This document shows positions 35,301 to 46,490 of a DNA stretch of 64,000 nucleotides, piece by piece. The notes below the pieces were generated by a model that saw nothing but the letters and a program-made list of their open reading frames with translations, was not told the DNA's origin and made no database searches. The DNA comes from Paramarasmius palmivorus (taxonomy: Eukaryota > Basidiomycota > Agaricomycetes > Agaricales > Marasmiaceae): assembly GCA_037176845.1 (NCBI GenBank), contig JAYKXP010000097.1, positions 62,001 through 126,000 on the forward strand, in the 5' to 3' direction. Every line of letters begins with the position of its first letter. The stretch's first letter is position 1. Both the position numbers and the translations under genes were made by a program.

Positions 35301-36524
35301 ACTTCCTCCTCTGACGCAGCAATTTGCGCCTCTTCTTCCTTGATCGAGGTCTCTTTGAGCTCGGCCTGGGTTTTGAGCTTCACCACGGCCTTGTCGAGCT
35401 CAGCTACCTCGTCTTTGAGCTTGCTCAACTTGCCACCCTTCTTCAACTCATCTTCCCTCTTCTTCTCAGCGCGCGCCATATCCTTCTCCGCTTCGCTAAT
35501 CTCATGTTGCTTCTTCTTCTGCTCATTCTTCTTGTCGATGATCTCTGCCTTTTTGTCATCAATCTCTCGCTTGCTCCTTTGACCACGGTTGACTGCTTCT
35601 TGCCACTTCCAGGCTCCCAAAACCTGCTCTATACGTTCCTTCTCCGTTTCGGCCTTTTGGAATTCCAAAAAAGTTCGCTTCTCTTCTCGGAGTTTCTCAA
35701 CGTGGGGGATGATTTCTTCCTCCAACGTCATATTATCGGCGTCGAGCTTCTTTTGTTTCTTCGCCATGGCTTTGCGAGCCTTGTCTTTGCCCTCTTCGTA
35801 CATACGCGTTCCAGCAGCTTCTTCGACCATCCCTAGAATCTCTTGTGGGCGCATGTTGAGAACCTAAGATACAATCAGCGACCTGTCGAGTCGACCTTGC
35901 TGGGGATGTACCTTGGTAATCTTTCCTTGCATAATAACAAAATTCGGGTTGTTGATGTTAAGCTGGATGGACTGGAAGAGTCTGTGAACATTCGTCTGTT
36001 GGGATTTGTGGCCATTGATGAGGTACTTTGATATGTTGGGTAGTGCGAACTTTAGGGGCGTCAAAGGTTAGCTTTACAGCAGAAAGCGATAGACAGACTT
36101 GTAACGCACCTGTCGCGTTACTGTAATCTGCGGACAGTTTTCATACCCTACTGGACTCTTATCTCTATCCGAATTGTTGAATACGATCGTTACGCTGGCT
36201 TTGGTGATACCTGCTTGGCCTTTCTTGTAAATGAGGTCGGCTTGGTGCGAGGCGCGCATCTGGGAGAATATGAGTTGTAGCCGTGGTTTTTAGTAGAATA
36301 GACAGACCGTGGACATGGTGGTGAGTCCAAGAACGAAGGAAATCGCGTCGAGAATGTTGGATTTGCCGGATCCATTGAGACCAGTGATAGCGTTGAATGA
36401 AGGGTCCCAACCAGATATTTGAGTTCGATTGGGGTATGACTTGAACCCTAAAAAGATTTTCAGTTGGGAAGCAGGCAGAACTCGAGTATTACTGACCTTC
36501 GAGGACCAGTTCTTCGATCCGCAT
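32387..36524 (-). CDS. smc2: Condensin subunit SMC2
   Basis: Chromosome-condensing ATPase. Twelve exons on the minus strand (36524-36497, 36447-36308, 36259-36110, 36049-35912, 35863-35294, 35244-34777, 34723-34433, 34379-33924, 33864-33700, 33637-33186, 33137-32997, 32939-32387) give 1183 residues, the family norm. The N-terminus [14 protein letters not shown] leads to Walker [29 protein letters not shown] and [18 protein letters not shown] are SMC2-typical. Two long coiled coils flank a hinge with [18 protein letters not shown] and [14 protein letters not shown]. The ABC signature is [17 protein letters not shown] and Walker [14 protein letters not shown], then the D-loop region. The final [16 protein letters not shown] is diagnostic of SMC2. 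Introns 36109-36050 (AAG acceptor) and 32996-32940 (in frame, stop-free) are less certain than the rest. The 3' end converges with the Sel1 gene, about 120 bp apart. Confidence 0.96.
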
Positions 36525-37016
36525 GGTGGTGGTTGAAGGTGACGACGCGTGACGGTTGAGTGTCACTTTGGCGCGTCTCATCACGTGGCATTTTCAACTT
36601 CTTCTCCGCCTTTGAATCTGATGCAGATCTAACACTGTTAACTCACAGTATGAATCCAAGGGACATTGGGTGAAGCTTCCGTGAGTATTTTCCCTCTTTA
36701 TACTACCGATACTCAACTATGCGATTAGATTACTTATAAAGAGTACCATCGTCTTCGTTGAAAACCGATGTTGGAAACTCGTGTTCGCAGAGCTATTTGA
36801 GAAGCTTGTCGAAACTTGCGCAATGCGAAAGCACCTTGCGAGACTGCTGTGTTGTCTCTATCTCAGCCTTAACGTTCCAAAAAAACCCGTCCACGACTCG
36901 GGCAAGCGAAGCAAAACAAGACCCTTCGCATGTTTAGTTACACTCGAGACGGAGGTTCAGTATCCCCCTTCGTCCTCACCGCATCTCGTTACCTACGCAC
37001 AGGCCTTCCAAGGCTC
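36525..37016. other. Intergenic between SMC2 and hydrophobin copy 1
   Basis: This region contains the SMC2 promoter and the upstream region of the first hydrophobin gene. An open stretch at 36781-37077 has no recognisable protein features. Confidence 0.6.
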
Positions 37017-37022
37017 TATAAA
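37017..37022 (+). promoter_or_regulatory. TATA box of hydrophobin copy 1
   Basis: TATAAA lies 66 bp before the ATG at 37088, a usual spacing for strongly expressed fungal genes such as hydrophobins. Confidence 0.6.
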
Positions 37023-37087
37023 ATCTGGCTTTCTTGCTCTGACTGTTCTTCAGTTCACCAACGACTTCTCACCTTAGCCACTCAAAG

Positions 37088-37566
37088 ATGTTCACCAAAG
37101 CTGTCGCCTTCGCCCTGACCACCTTCTCTGTTCTTGCAGCTGCGCAGTAGCTGCAGCACTGGTCCCGTTCAAGTATGTATCTTCTGCTCGTCGATTTCTT
37201 CGCTGCTCTGACCATTCGACTTTACAGTGCTGCAACAGTGTGAAAGCAGCCAATGACCCATCTATTACTAAACTCTTGTCTACTGTCGGAGTCGCCGTAA
37301 AGGGCGTCACTGGACAAGTGTATGTTGCTTTCAAACATTTTTCTGAGACCACCTAGCTCACATTCTATAATACAGTGGTGTCACTTGCAACCCCATCACC
37401 GTCATCGGCGCTGGCGGTAACAGCTGCAACACCCAGACTGTCTGCTGTGAGAACAATAACTTCGTGAGTCTTCAGGATTTTACTGTATGGATGTTCGACT
37501 TTCTGAATACGCACACAGAATGGTGTTGTCGCCCTCGGCTGTACACCTATCAACGTTAATCTTTAA
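37088..37566 (+). pseudogene. Class I hydrophobin, copy 1, reading frame broken in exon 1
   Basis: Four exons by analogy with copy 2 (37088-37172, 37228-37319, 37376-37463, 37519-37566). Exons 2-4 have the same lengths as in copy 2 (92, 88, 48 nt) with intact splice sites. They encode the CCNS pair, [18 protein letters not shown] and the final GCTPIN cysteine. Exon 1 is 85 instead of 81 nt. After the signal peptide (MFTKAVAFALTTFSVLAAAQ) four extra bases (TAGC, about 37148-37151) give an immediate TAG and shift the frame. The sequence after them still reads CSTGPVQ. The flanking AGCTGC repeats suggest slippage. It is either a very recent pseudogene or a sequencing/assembly artefact. An intact TATA box precedes it. 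Confidence 0.8.
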
Positions 37567-38470
37567 CTTGATATGACATGAGCTCGATATTTCCATGATA
37601 GATACGGATTCATTATGAACGTGATGTAGCAGATAAATTAGGATAGTTCAGAATAAACGTAGTAAAAGCAACTTCAGACACTTGCGAGATATATTTGCCG
37701 TGAGAAAATTCGGCATTGCTGTCGCGTTGGACGCGTCAACTTGAAGAGACAAACCTCTTTTCCAACCACCATCATTCATTCATGTATTCATCCCGACCCT
37801 TCTCCGGCATAATTTAATTTCACCAATCCATGAAACGCTTCGGCTCATGGCATGCATGAACGGCCTGGCTCCAAAAGCTTTAGCCTTTACCGTTGGCGTA
37901 CGCAACGGCATACAAAATTGACACTCATCATTCTACACCAACTCCGTGGCTACACCGAAGACTCGGAAGACGTGTTTCGAGACTGTATAGGCTTTGGCGA
38001 TGTCACGGAGGCAAGCCTCTGTACATCCGGGGTGACGTTGCTACCGCAGTCCACACCTCAATCGAACCTTTGGAAAGAATCTGTCGTGCGTTTTAAACAC
38101 CTTCAGAAGGCAGCAGTATCTTACTCAAAGTAGCTTTCTTCCAGCGTTCGACTCCTCCGAGCCTTCATGTTCGGTAAACTCACATGTTCCTCTCCGGTTT
38201 TGGTGCTATATCTTGGGTCTACACATGGCGATACGCTTGGAATATGTTATCCGAAACGCATGTTTAGTCTCCGTATTTCAGGATGCGACTCTATTGGAAC
38301 CCAGGCCTATCCTGGAGCTCAAGTTCCCCATACAGCAGGCTTCACTTCTCCGTATCTCGTCATCTATGGGTGCACGGACCATCTCTAGCTCTTCAAAAGC
38401 CGACTTTCCTTGCTGAATTGGAGTCTCAGTATCTCACATATCCACTGCTCTTCTCAGCCCATCCACCACC
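37567..38470. other. Intergenic between the two hydrophobin copies
   Basis: About 900 bp hold the 3' UTR of copy 1 and the promoter region of copy 2. A short block CGCATGTTTAGT occurs both here (about 38257) and upstream of copy 1 (about 36937), perhaps a relic of the tandem duplication. No gene was recognised. Confidence 0.55.
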
Positions 38471-38952
38471 ATGTTCAAAGCCGTTGCTATCGCCCTCACC
38501 GCTTTCACTGCACTTGTTGCGGCTGACCAGTGTAACACTGGTCCTGTTCAGGTTTGTTGACCTTATTTCTGTGCCATCTGTAGGGGATGCTCACCTTTCC
38601 TTCAGTGTTGCAACAGTCTCCAATCTGCAAACGAACCCTCTGTTGCAGGACTCTTGGGTCTTCTCGGTATCGCCGTCCAGAGCGTCACCGGTCAAGTGTA
38701 AGTTACTTTCCAGCACTTTCCTCGCAAATATCGAGTTTTCTTTGACACTTTTCTAGTGGTGTCACATGTAACCCTATTTCTGTCATTGGTATTGGCAGTA
38801 ACAGCTGCAGCGCACAGACTGTTTGCTGCGAGAACAACAGCTTCGTGAGTTCTAGACATTTGACTTTACCTATCATCCTGTTAACTCGAATTGGTTTCCT
38901 TCAGAATGGCGTCGTTGCATTGGGTTGCACGCCCATTAACATCAACCTCTAG
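38471..38952 (+). CDS. Class I hydrophobin, copy 2 (intact)
   Basis: Secreted amphipathic protein that coats aerial hyphae and fruit-body surfaces. Four exons (38471-38551, 38606-38697, 38757-38844, 38905-38952) give 102 residues. A signal peptide ([18 protein letters not shown]) is followed by the eight-cysteine pattern: QC, then CC in VQCCNSLQ, C in GVTCNP, C in SNSCSAQ, CC in TVCCENN, and the final C in GCTPININL. The spacing between the CC pair and the fourth cysteine, with a hydrophobic glycine-rich loop ([16 protein letters not shown]), fits class I. The phase of every intron equals that of copy 1. AATAAA at about 39017 may serve polyadenylation. Confidence 0.95.
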
Positions 38953-39489
38953 ATTCGATGGGCTTTTGACTAGGCAATATGACTAGGATATGAGTTGGCT
39001 TCTATAGTAACCTGCACAATAAAAGATTCTATGGTCTCGAGTCATTTGTGTCGCTTTGCTACCAGTTCTTGGACATCGTGAACATGCAGCCAATTTGTCC
39101 ACAAGGTTTCTTGGCTTTCCAGCGGCAAGTATCCTTTTAGGCCATTGCGTAAAAGTGGAAGAATTGTGAGTGTCGTTTTCGCGCTAGATTGTTTTCCAGC
39201 GTCTACCATGGAATTTCAGTGTGGTCGTTCGCTCCTTGATAAATGGATTCAACGCCTCATCGGTCACAAATCAAGGCATGTCTTTCGTCGTTCTATCCCC
39301 CTCACATCCCCATGATTGCCTACAGCCGCGGATCACGGAGGCCTCCTTATTCAAGTATAGTCTAAAGCAGTCCCCCCACGTACACTGAACAGAAACGGCT
39401 GTATTGCGCATTCGCACGTTCCCGAGCGACGCTGATGATAGAATGGGTCAACACTGAATTTGCACTGAATGCTTTTTGTCTCAGACGGA
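38953..39489. other. Intergenic, no gene seen
   Basis: This region holds the 3' UTR of hydrophobin copy 2 and the promoter of the bicupin gene. No further exon was found. Confidence 0.6.
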
Positions 39490-40689
39490 ATGACCCACCT
39501 TCTCACATTCCTCATAGGTCTTCCCCTTATCCTCGCAGGCTTAATCGTGGATGTCGCCCCAGACAGCCCCAAGCCATATGTCCTTCCAAATCTCAAAGGA
39601 TCTGCCGTCAACTTTGGGGGCCTAGTTCTGCGCACCCTCGTTCCCAACAGTACATCCGAAGGCGCTTTGTCTGTGGTAGGCGTCAATGTCGGCCCTTCGC
39701 CTCTTAGTCTCATTCACAGTCACAAAGAGGTCGAAGCCTTCTATACCATCAAAGGCTCTGTCCAAGTCTTCCATGACCACGACACCGGCCGCGAAATGCG
39801 CGCCAATGATTTTACTCTCCTCGCTCCTGGACACAATCACACTTATCGAATGAATGATCTCGACTTCCAACTCACAATATGTACTGCCCACGGCGGGATC
39901 GACCGTTTCTTCGCCGTCGTGGGAGATCCATACAACTCATCCAGTCCCTTTGACCCCGAATCACGACACAAGTTGGATCCTGTCAAGGTTCTGACTACAA
40001 TGCCCAAATTCAACATTTCCCCTGCACCAAGGAATCTAATCAACACGAACTGGATTAATGGTACAACCCAGAACGGTTTAAGTACCTGGCGCATCGCAGA
40101 CCAAAAACTTCCAGAAAACGCCAGTACCCCATACTTTATATCCAGCAACCGTGGCCCCAAATACCTGAAACGAGATTCAGGGACCATCATAGCACAGCTC
40201 GCGTCGGGGAAGCAGACGAGTGGGAAACTAAGCATTTCAACGATTACCCTCAAACCTGGACGAGGGGGCCCAGCAATGAGCTTTGGCGCTCACCAGGCAT
40301 TCCAAGTTGTTGAAGGGCAGCTTCAGGTCGAAATTGGTAGAGAGATGGTGCAGCTGATATTTGGAGATCTTGTCTTCATACCGAAAGGCGTCGAATTTAG
40401 GTACTGGTCGAGAGTTGGCTTCACCAAGTTTGTGAACTGGGCAGTGCCGGGGATGGGCCTGGCAGACCGCTTGATTGAGGTTTCAGAACCTTGGGCGCAT
40501 GCTGTATGGCCTGATGAAGATTCAAAGGCTCAAGGAATTGAGCAGGAATCCTATACATTCCGGAGACCGTTATCCTTCCTTCCTCAAGTGGTTGTGCTCG
40601 AAACGATGGATATGATAATTGGCTTCTTGTTATTCGTAGCCTGCACGCTAGTGTTTCTACATATCCATTATCGATACAAGTCGAAATGA
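39490..40689 (+). CDS. Membrane-anchored bicupin, quercetin 2,3-dioxygenase-like
   Basis: This is an intronless reading frame of 399 residues, unusual in this intron-rich window. The second in-frame ATG (39490) gives a good signal peptide (HLLTFLIGLPLILAG), while the first (39469) adds seven residues. The N-terminal cupin carries the full metal motif: HSHKEVEAFYTIKG supplies H-x-H and a downstream Glu, and PGHNHTY supplies the third His. The second cupin (about residues 270-330, GRGGPAMSFGAHQAFQVVEG) lacks the His pair. Several N-glycosylation sequons lie between. A C-terminal transmembrane helix (MDMIIGFLLFVACTLVFL) ends in HIHYRYKSK. The quercetinase-like assignment is by the bicupin layout. 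The substrate is unknown and the membrane anchor is atypical for secreted quercetinases. Confidence 0.8.
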   Translation: MTHLLTFLIGLPLILAGLIVDVAPDSPKPYVLPNLKGSAVNFGGLVLRTLVPNSTSEGALSVVGVNVGPSPLSLIHSHKEVEAFYTIKGSVQVFHDHDTGREMRANDFTLLAPGHNHTYRMNDLDFQLTICTAHGGIDRFFAVVGDPYNSSSPFDPESRHKLDPVKVLTTMPKFNISPAPRNLINTNWINGTTQNGLSTWRIADQKLPENASTPYFISSNRGPKYLKRDSGTIIAQLASGKQTSGKLSISTITLKPGRGGPAMSFGAHQAFQVVEGQLQVEIGREMVQLIFGDLVFIPKGVEFRYWSRVGFTKFVNWAVPGMGLADRLIEVSEPWAHAVWPDEDSKAQGIEQESYTFRRPLSFLPQVVVLETMDMIIGFLLFVACTLVFLHIHYRYKSK

Positions 40690-40983
40690 ACTTTGTATAT
40701 TATCTTGGATATCTTTAGATCTACATTTTGGTTTGACTATATGTACACACGATCTAAATAAATCATGAAATAATAGTGTGTAGAACACAAGAGTCCGGAA
40801 TTGCACATCGAGAAAGCAGTGGGATATCGGTGAGGACTCCTGGAGGGAGATGCGTGAGTAACATAGCAAATGAATGTAATGTACGTGTAACATGAATGGA
40901 AAGCAGCAATGCAAGGTGAGGTATTCATATCAGTGAATAGGGTAACGCAGAGAAGACTATAAACAGAAAAGAAAAAGGCGAGA

Positions 40984-42939
40984 TTAATGATCAGCAGAAC
41001 CCAACTCTAGTCCGCTCATGTCATTGGACAAGTCCCCATCTACACGGGAAATGACCGCAACCACGACAGAAATATCATCCTTCTTTCCACCAGAGAACTC
41101 TCGTCCACATTCCCGTGCTCGACGTGCAAAGGGAGTATCACCCTCATCTATCTGCTGAGGTATCGGCCGAGTCGACGATTTGCAGTGCAGTGTTGACGTT
41201 CTGCGTGCGCGCGAACACAGCGCTTCGGATAGAATACCTGCGAGTGTACGCCGCAGAAGTAGGGGATGTGGAGTGTTGTCGGATTTACTTGAGTCGTTCG
41301 AAGACCCTAGCCACCCGCCCTTACGCAATCGAGAGACTTCCTCGAGGACGTCTTCATCCCAAAGATTATCACTCAGCCCGTCCGAGGCGATAATAAGTAT
41401 GTCGTCCTCCTGCACCGGAACTACAAAGGTTTTGGCGTGCGCTGAAGGCGTGGCAGGCGATGAGTGCCCCAGTTGAACGGGGGTATTGAACTAAAAAAAG
41501 ACAGCCATTGGTCAGAACCCAAGGAACATTAAGGCACTGGGCGCCGAGAAGTAAGATGAACTCACACTCCACCACATTTCCTCGCTTCTCCAGACGATCT
41601 CGTCACCTCGAACCAACATGCCCATACAATCACCGATATGAGCCACCTTCATGACAGCCTCCAGCTCCTCCCGGTCATTTATCCGAACTTGCACCTGGGG
41701 CGTAGGTGACGGTTGTGGCTGTGGCTGTGTTGCATGTGATGAGGGCGATGGATGATGCTTGGGAACATGGTCGAGAACAGCGATGAGAACTGTTGACGAC
41801 CCGGCCATAAGAGGCTGTGTTGTTGTAAGGGGTGAAGGTGAAGGTGGCATGTCAAACATTGGAGGAAGATTGAACCATGAAGTCGATGCTGCGGCTGAAG
41901 TCGCTAATTCTGGCGAGCCTGGACGAGAGTTGGCAGCTGCATCTTTCGCAGCCACTGGCACCTCTTCTACATGCTCTTTCAGCGTTTTTTGATATGCCCT
42001 CTCGAGTATCATAAGAATGTCGAGGCCATCTTCCAGCTCTTCTAGCTGTTCAGACAGCTGGGATTCTAGGTCGAAGTTGTCGGGTTCGTTGGGAAGTGGT
42101 GGTGGTGGTGGCGGCGAAAGGAATGGATACAAAGACGAAGGCGCGGACGACAGGAGTGACTCGTACGGAGATAAGAAGGGGTAACCGTATCCGTAGGAGT
42201 GCTCTTTAATTGGTGGAGGAGGTAGCGGTGGTTCTTCTATCTGGCTGTCATAATACTCCTCAATCTCAGAGGCACAGTAGTGCATGAGACGTTTGGCAAA
42301 CAACGCTGAGGGCGACGGTGCTTTTGATTTGCCTTTTACGAGTTTTGACCAGCCGCCAACGCCATCCGCTACGCCCACCGCGTCTGGTCGTATGAAGTAC
42401 GCGTCTTCCCCTACATTCACAGCGTGCGAAAGAGTATCCTTTTCCCAGTCCTCCGATCGAGTATTCGAAGTCGACGCAGGTCTCTTCGGAATTCCATAAG
42501 CTCCTACATCCATTTGATACTTGATCCCCGCACCACTCCGCCGATGACTCCGATTCGCAGACTCTGACTTTTCCTGAGCATGTACGGTGGACGTCGATAG
42601 CAAGCCTATACTTGAAGAGGTTCCGACAATCGGATTCCCACTCTGAGATCCTTGGGACTTGGCATGGTAGGGTGATGCTGTAGTGAGAGCTAATGTTCCA
42701 CCTCCGCCAGAGTTGTGGTTAGACTGAGAAGACTGCTGCTGCTCTCCCCCACCAGTAAGAATACGACTTGACTGGAAGTACTGAGACGTAGGATTGTTGA
42801 CATTTCGAGGGTTGTGTCCATTCAAAACTGGGGGAGGTGGTGGATGTGCGCCGGCTGCATTGTAATGAAGCGAGCGCTGAGCGGATCTTGGTAGATGTGC
42901 ATAGAAGCGGGGATGAGCAGAGAATCTCTTTGCGCTCAT
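40984..42939 (-). CDS. ptc7: Ptc7/PPTC7-type PP2C phosphatase, probably mitochondrial
   Basis: Two exons (42939-41566, 41490-40984) give 626 residues. The N-terminus (MSAKRFSAHPRFYAHLPRSA, then more Arg/Ser) looks like a mitochondrial presequence. PP2C motifs of the Ptc7 class are VNVGEDAYFIRPDAVGVAD (metal-binding Asp), VADGVGGWSKL, VAHIGDCMGMLVRGDEIVW, FNTPVQLGHSS, ILIIASDGLSDNLWDEDVL and the final GGKKDDISVVVAVIS. Compared with the roughly 350-residue yeast enzyme, long disordered Pro/Ser-rich insertions sit between the second and third motifs (about residues 230-420). Yeast Ptc7 regulates coenzyme Q synthesis in mitochondria, and the same role is inferred here. Confidence 0.92.
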
Positions 42940-44332
42940 CGCGAGATACGATGAGAAAGAGAGTCTCGTCGATGTTGAAAACGATGTGGGGAAGGTGGAG
43001 GTAGCTGTTGAAAAAGACTCAAAACAGTTACTCCGTGCCGTCCCGTCAAGTGCCTGATGTCATAATCCTATCCGGCGCTTGAACGGCGTTTTGCGGCTTA
43101 CCTTTGCTCCGGTTCAAACATTTCGTCTGCTACGCAATGTCATCGGAATAGGCAGCATCAGGCAGCATCTAGGTCGTGTACCGGCTGGTTATGGGTGTAT
43201 GCCGTATCACGGCTCGGACGAACAAGATCCACTGGAACTTGGACGAACTGTCCAATCATATACCACTGATTTTGAGTTCCTTACAAGGACATGTGCGAGC
43301 GACATCGGGACGACAGCAACCCGGCTCTCCAATCCTATGACTGCGTCCAAGAAATGTCCTCTGGTTACTGCAGGGCTACTCATTGGCGGAGTTAGCTAGG
43401 CAAAAACAAGGCATTCGACTTCTCTGGTGTTTTCTGCTACCTCCGCCTACGGTCAAGGCTCAGATGTGGACCTCGTTAAACTGATACCAGTGATGGAACC
43501 GAGGAGGCCCTAGGAGAACTCGATATCATTGCTGTGGCCAAGGAGAAAAGCATTCGCCGCATGGAAAATGCAGTTACTGAAGGTTCTCATGTCTCATGTC
43601 AATAGGATTCTGTATACCCTGGACTTGCAAACTGAATGGAAACCGTCAATAAAGCCCTAGGTTCACGTACTACTTGGTCAACCGTCAATACAACAATCTT
43701 TGCCAACTCTGTCATATGCTTGTCCAAGAGACTATCTGCATCTTTGTGTTACTACGACTGCAAGATACGAGAATTTAGGACCTTTCCCAGAAAGTGCTGT
43801 TTCTGATGGAGTCAAAGCCAACAGTACACCTCTGAATCACAGCAACCAGGCTGTTAAGTGAGGTACACTATCAGTCATTTATGCTAGATCTATTCTGCCG
43901 ATTGACGCAGGCATGCATATAGGTATGAGGCTCTAGAGCAGCCTTGTTACAATGCTACTAAGGCTTAGTTTCCAGTTTCTTCCGATCCGGACTTCCGCTG
44001 TCGGAACCTACGGGATGCTCAACTCGAACCCCACTAGGATTATGGTCGTACCTCCGAAGTGCAGACGCCTGTTTAGGACAAACCCTGACAAACCACCCTG
44101 AGCAGAACGATAGATGTTACGGGTCGTATTCTGAGCGGCTCCCATATCTGGTTTATTGCCATGGTTTGAAGCACGAATGTCAAATGTCCGTGTACGGTAG
44201 CATTGATTGTACTTGTATGTAGTGCAACCAAGTTGCAATCCATCCGTGTAGTTGACAAGTTGTGTGCTGAGAGCCGAGGCGCCTGAATTTGTCATTACTG
44301 ACCGCCAAGTGGCTGTGCTATTTTTCCGATTC
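42940..44332. other. Gene-poor 1.4 kb
   Basis: This region contains the Ptc7 promoter on the left. The remainder (43080-44000) has short plus-strand open pieces with protein-like composition (for example RMENAVTEG near 43560), interrupted by stops. They might be a decayed gene, but I could not assign a family. Confidence 0.45.
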
Positions 44333-46004
44333 ATGCGAGCGACTCTCCTTCGTCGTTCCGTGCTTCCTCCTACTATACGCCAGCTCCTCTTACCTATACC
44401 TCCTTCTCAACTTAGTTCTCAAGATGCCGAAAAACCAGTAACAGTCACTGGATTCGTCAAATCTATACGTCGCCAAAAACGTGTCTCTTTTGCTGTTGTC
44501 AGCGATGGTTCGAATGCAAAGGGGATGCAGGCTGTTTTCTTGGACACTCCGGTACCAAAAGAGTGCGTAGTACATCTCTTACGCGCATTTCTGCGTCATT
44601 TTTGATACTGATGGCGATACACAGCTTAACCAACGGTGCAAGTGTCAGACTAACCGGAAAGTTATCCAAATCTCCTGGAGCAGGACAAGAGAAGGAATTG
44701 ATCGTCAATGGTGTCGAAGTTCTCGGTGCTTGCGATCCTGAGGTGTGCTATTCTCTCATTACACGTCTGAAATCATACTGAAGCCGTGGGCGAACGCAGA
44801 CATACCCAATCCAAAAGCAAACTCTCTCAAACGAATTCTTGCGCGACAATGTCCATTTACGAGCTAGGGCGGGGTCTATAGCTGCTATGATACGCATGAG
44901 ACACGCTTTGCAGAGGGAATTGGAAAGCTGGTTCGATGTAGGTCTCCTTCAATTCTCCACAAATTGCATTAACTCACTTTTCTTATCGTAAAGAAACACG
45001 ATTTTTACCACGTCAATACCCCCATTCTCACCTCTAACGATGCTGAAGGCGCTGGGGAGACATTCAAAATCAGTACAACCACGGAAGAAGCTCCAATCTC
45101 AGCGCTAGAGGAAAATCACCAAAAGGAAGAACACTTTTTCAGTACCCCCGCACACCTAACCGTCTCTGCTCAGCTTCACCTTGAGGCATTCCAACATGCT
45201 ATCAGCCGCATGTGGACGCTCTCACCCGCTTTCCGAGCCGAGAGAAGCGATACCAGTAGACATCTTGCAGAATTCTGGATGCTTGAAGCTGAGTGGGGTG
45301 ACGTCTCTCCCTCTGCCTCTACTCCTGGGGGTGTACGCGGAATCTGCGCTTTCGTCGAAGGAATGCTACGGCATACTGTTCGTGGGCTTTTGGAAAGGGA
45401 CAGGACCAAGGAGGATCTAGACGTTCTTTCGGATGGCAACAGTAGGCAATCGGAGCGAAGGGAGCAGATCCACAAAGCTGTCTATAGTCCCGAACCTTGG
45501 ACGGTGATGACATACACTGAAGCCATTGAGCATCTTCGGGGTTCAGGGCAAACATTCGAGTTTGAACCGGTGTGGGGTAAATCGCTGCAGAGTGAGCATG
45601 AGAAATGGCTCGCGGAAAAGATGGTGGGAGGTCCGGTGTTCGTTGTGGATTATCCGGTCGGGTTGAAGCCGTTTTATATGAGATTGAACTCGGCGGCGGA
45701 AGGTCAAGAAGGAACGGTGGCGTGCTTTGATTTATTGGTTCCTGGAGTGGGTGAATTGGTCGGCGGGTCGGTTAGAGAGGAACGAGAAGAGGTATTAATC
45801 AAGAGGATGAGGGAATGCGGTTTATTGGAGGATACTGGAGAGCTTGGGGCGTATCAATGGTATTTGGACTTGCGCAAGTACGGTGGCGCACCTCATGTCG
45901 GCTTTGGTATGGGTTTTGAAAGACTGGTTTCATGGGTTGGTGGAGTAGAGAATGTGAAGGAGTGCGTGCCGGTACCACGATGGGCTGGCAGGATGATGCT
46001 CTGA
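44333..46004 (+). CDS. slm5: Asparaginyl-tRNA synthetase, mitochondrial type
   Basis: Class IIb synthetase charging tRNA-Asn. Four exons (44333-44562, 44625-44742, 44800-44937, 44994-46004) give 498 residues. MRATLLRRSVLPPTIRQLLL resembles a mitochondrial presequence. The N-terminal OB fold (VTVTGFVKSIRRQKRVSFA) binds the anticodon. Class II motif 1 lies in FLRDNVHLRARAGSIAAMIR and HDFYHVNTPILTSNDAEGAG, motif 2 in LSPAFRAERSDTSRHLAEFW, and motif 3 in GFGMGFERLVSWVGGVENVK. VDYPVGLKPFYMRLN and ELVGGSVREERE are typical AsnRS segments. The cytosolic enzyme must be encoded elsewhere. The intron 44938-44993 uses an AAG acceptor. Confidence 0.95.
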
Positions 46005-46490
46005 TTAACCATAGGTATACCGTATAAATATCAACCGCATATTCTCGACCGATTTCGCATGCGTGAAAGTTGCTCTTTCCTCTTCTCGGGCGATCTAAGT
46101 AGTGCGTTGCGTCGGTGAAACTACAGAGATGGGTGGTGACATACTATTGTGTCGGACATATATCGTCATAGCTGTAGGAGCAGAGGTCGAGTGCTCTAGC
46201 ATGTATTTCGCGTGTGTATCGCTTTGGAACCCTTAGCTATGTATGCCCCTTGCAAGTGAAAAAGATTCGCTGGCCCAGGCCAAGGAATCAAATCAAAGAT
46301 TATCTGGTTTCCGACATGTCTTCAGCTAGTTTGATTCGTGTCAAAGCTGCACGTTTGTGTGGAAAACATGATCTGAGATTGATCTGAGAATGAGACATAG
46401 ATGCAGGCTACAGGGCAGTTTCTTCGTACAATCGAGCGAAAAGGACATATGACCCCATGACGTTTTACTATTAGCGTCAACCATCCTGGT
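46005..46490. other. Intergenic, convergent 3' ends
   Basis: This region lies between the convergent AsnRS and kinase-like genes. No gene was recognised. Confidence 0.6.

Noticed and set aside
43080..44000. Decayed glycoside hydrolase suggested by short peptides
   Set aside because: The resemblance is too weak and scattered to support.
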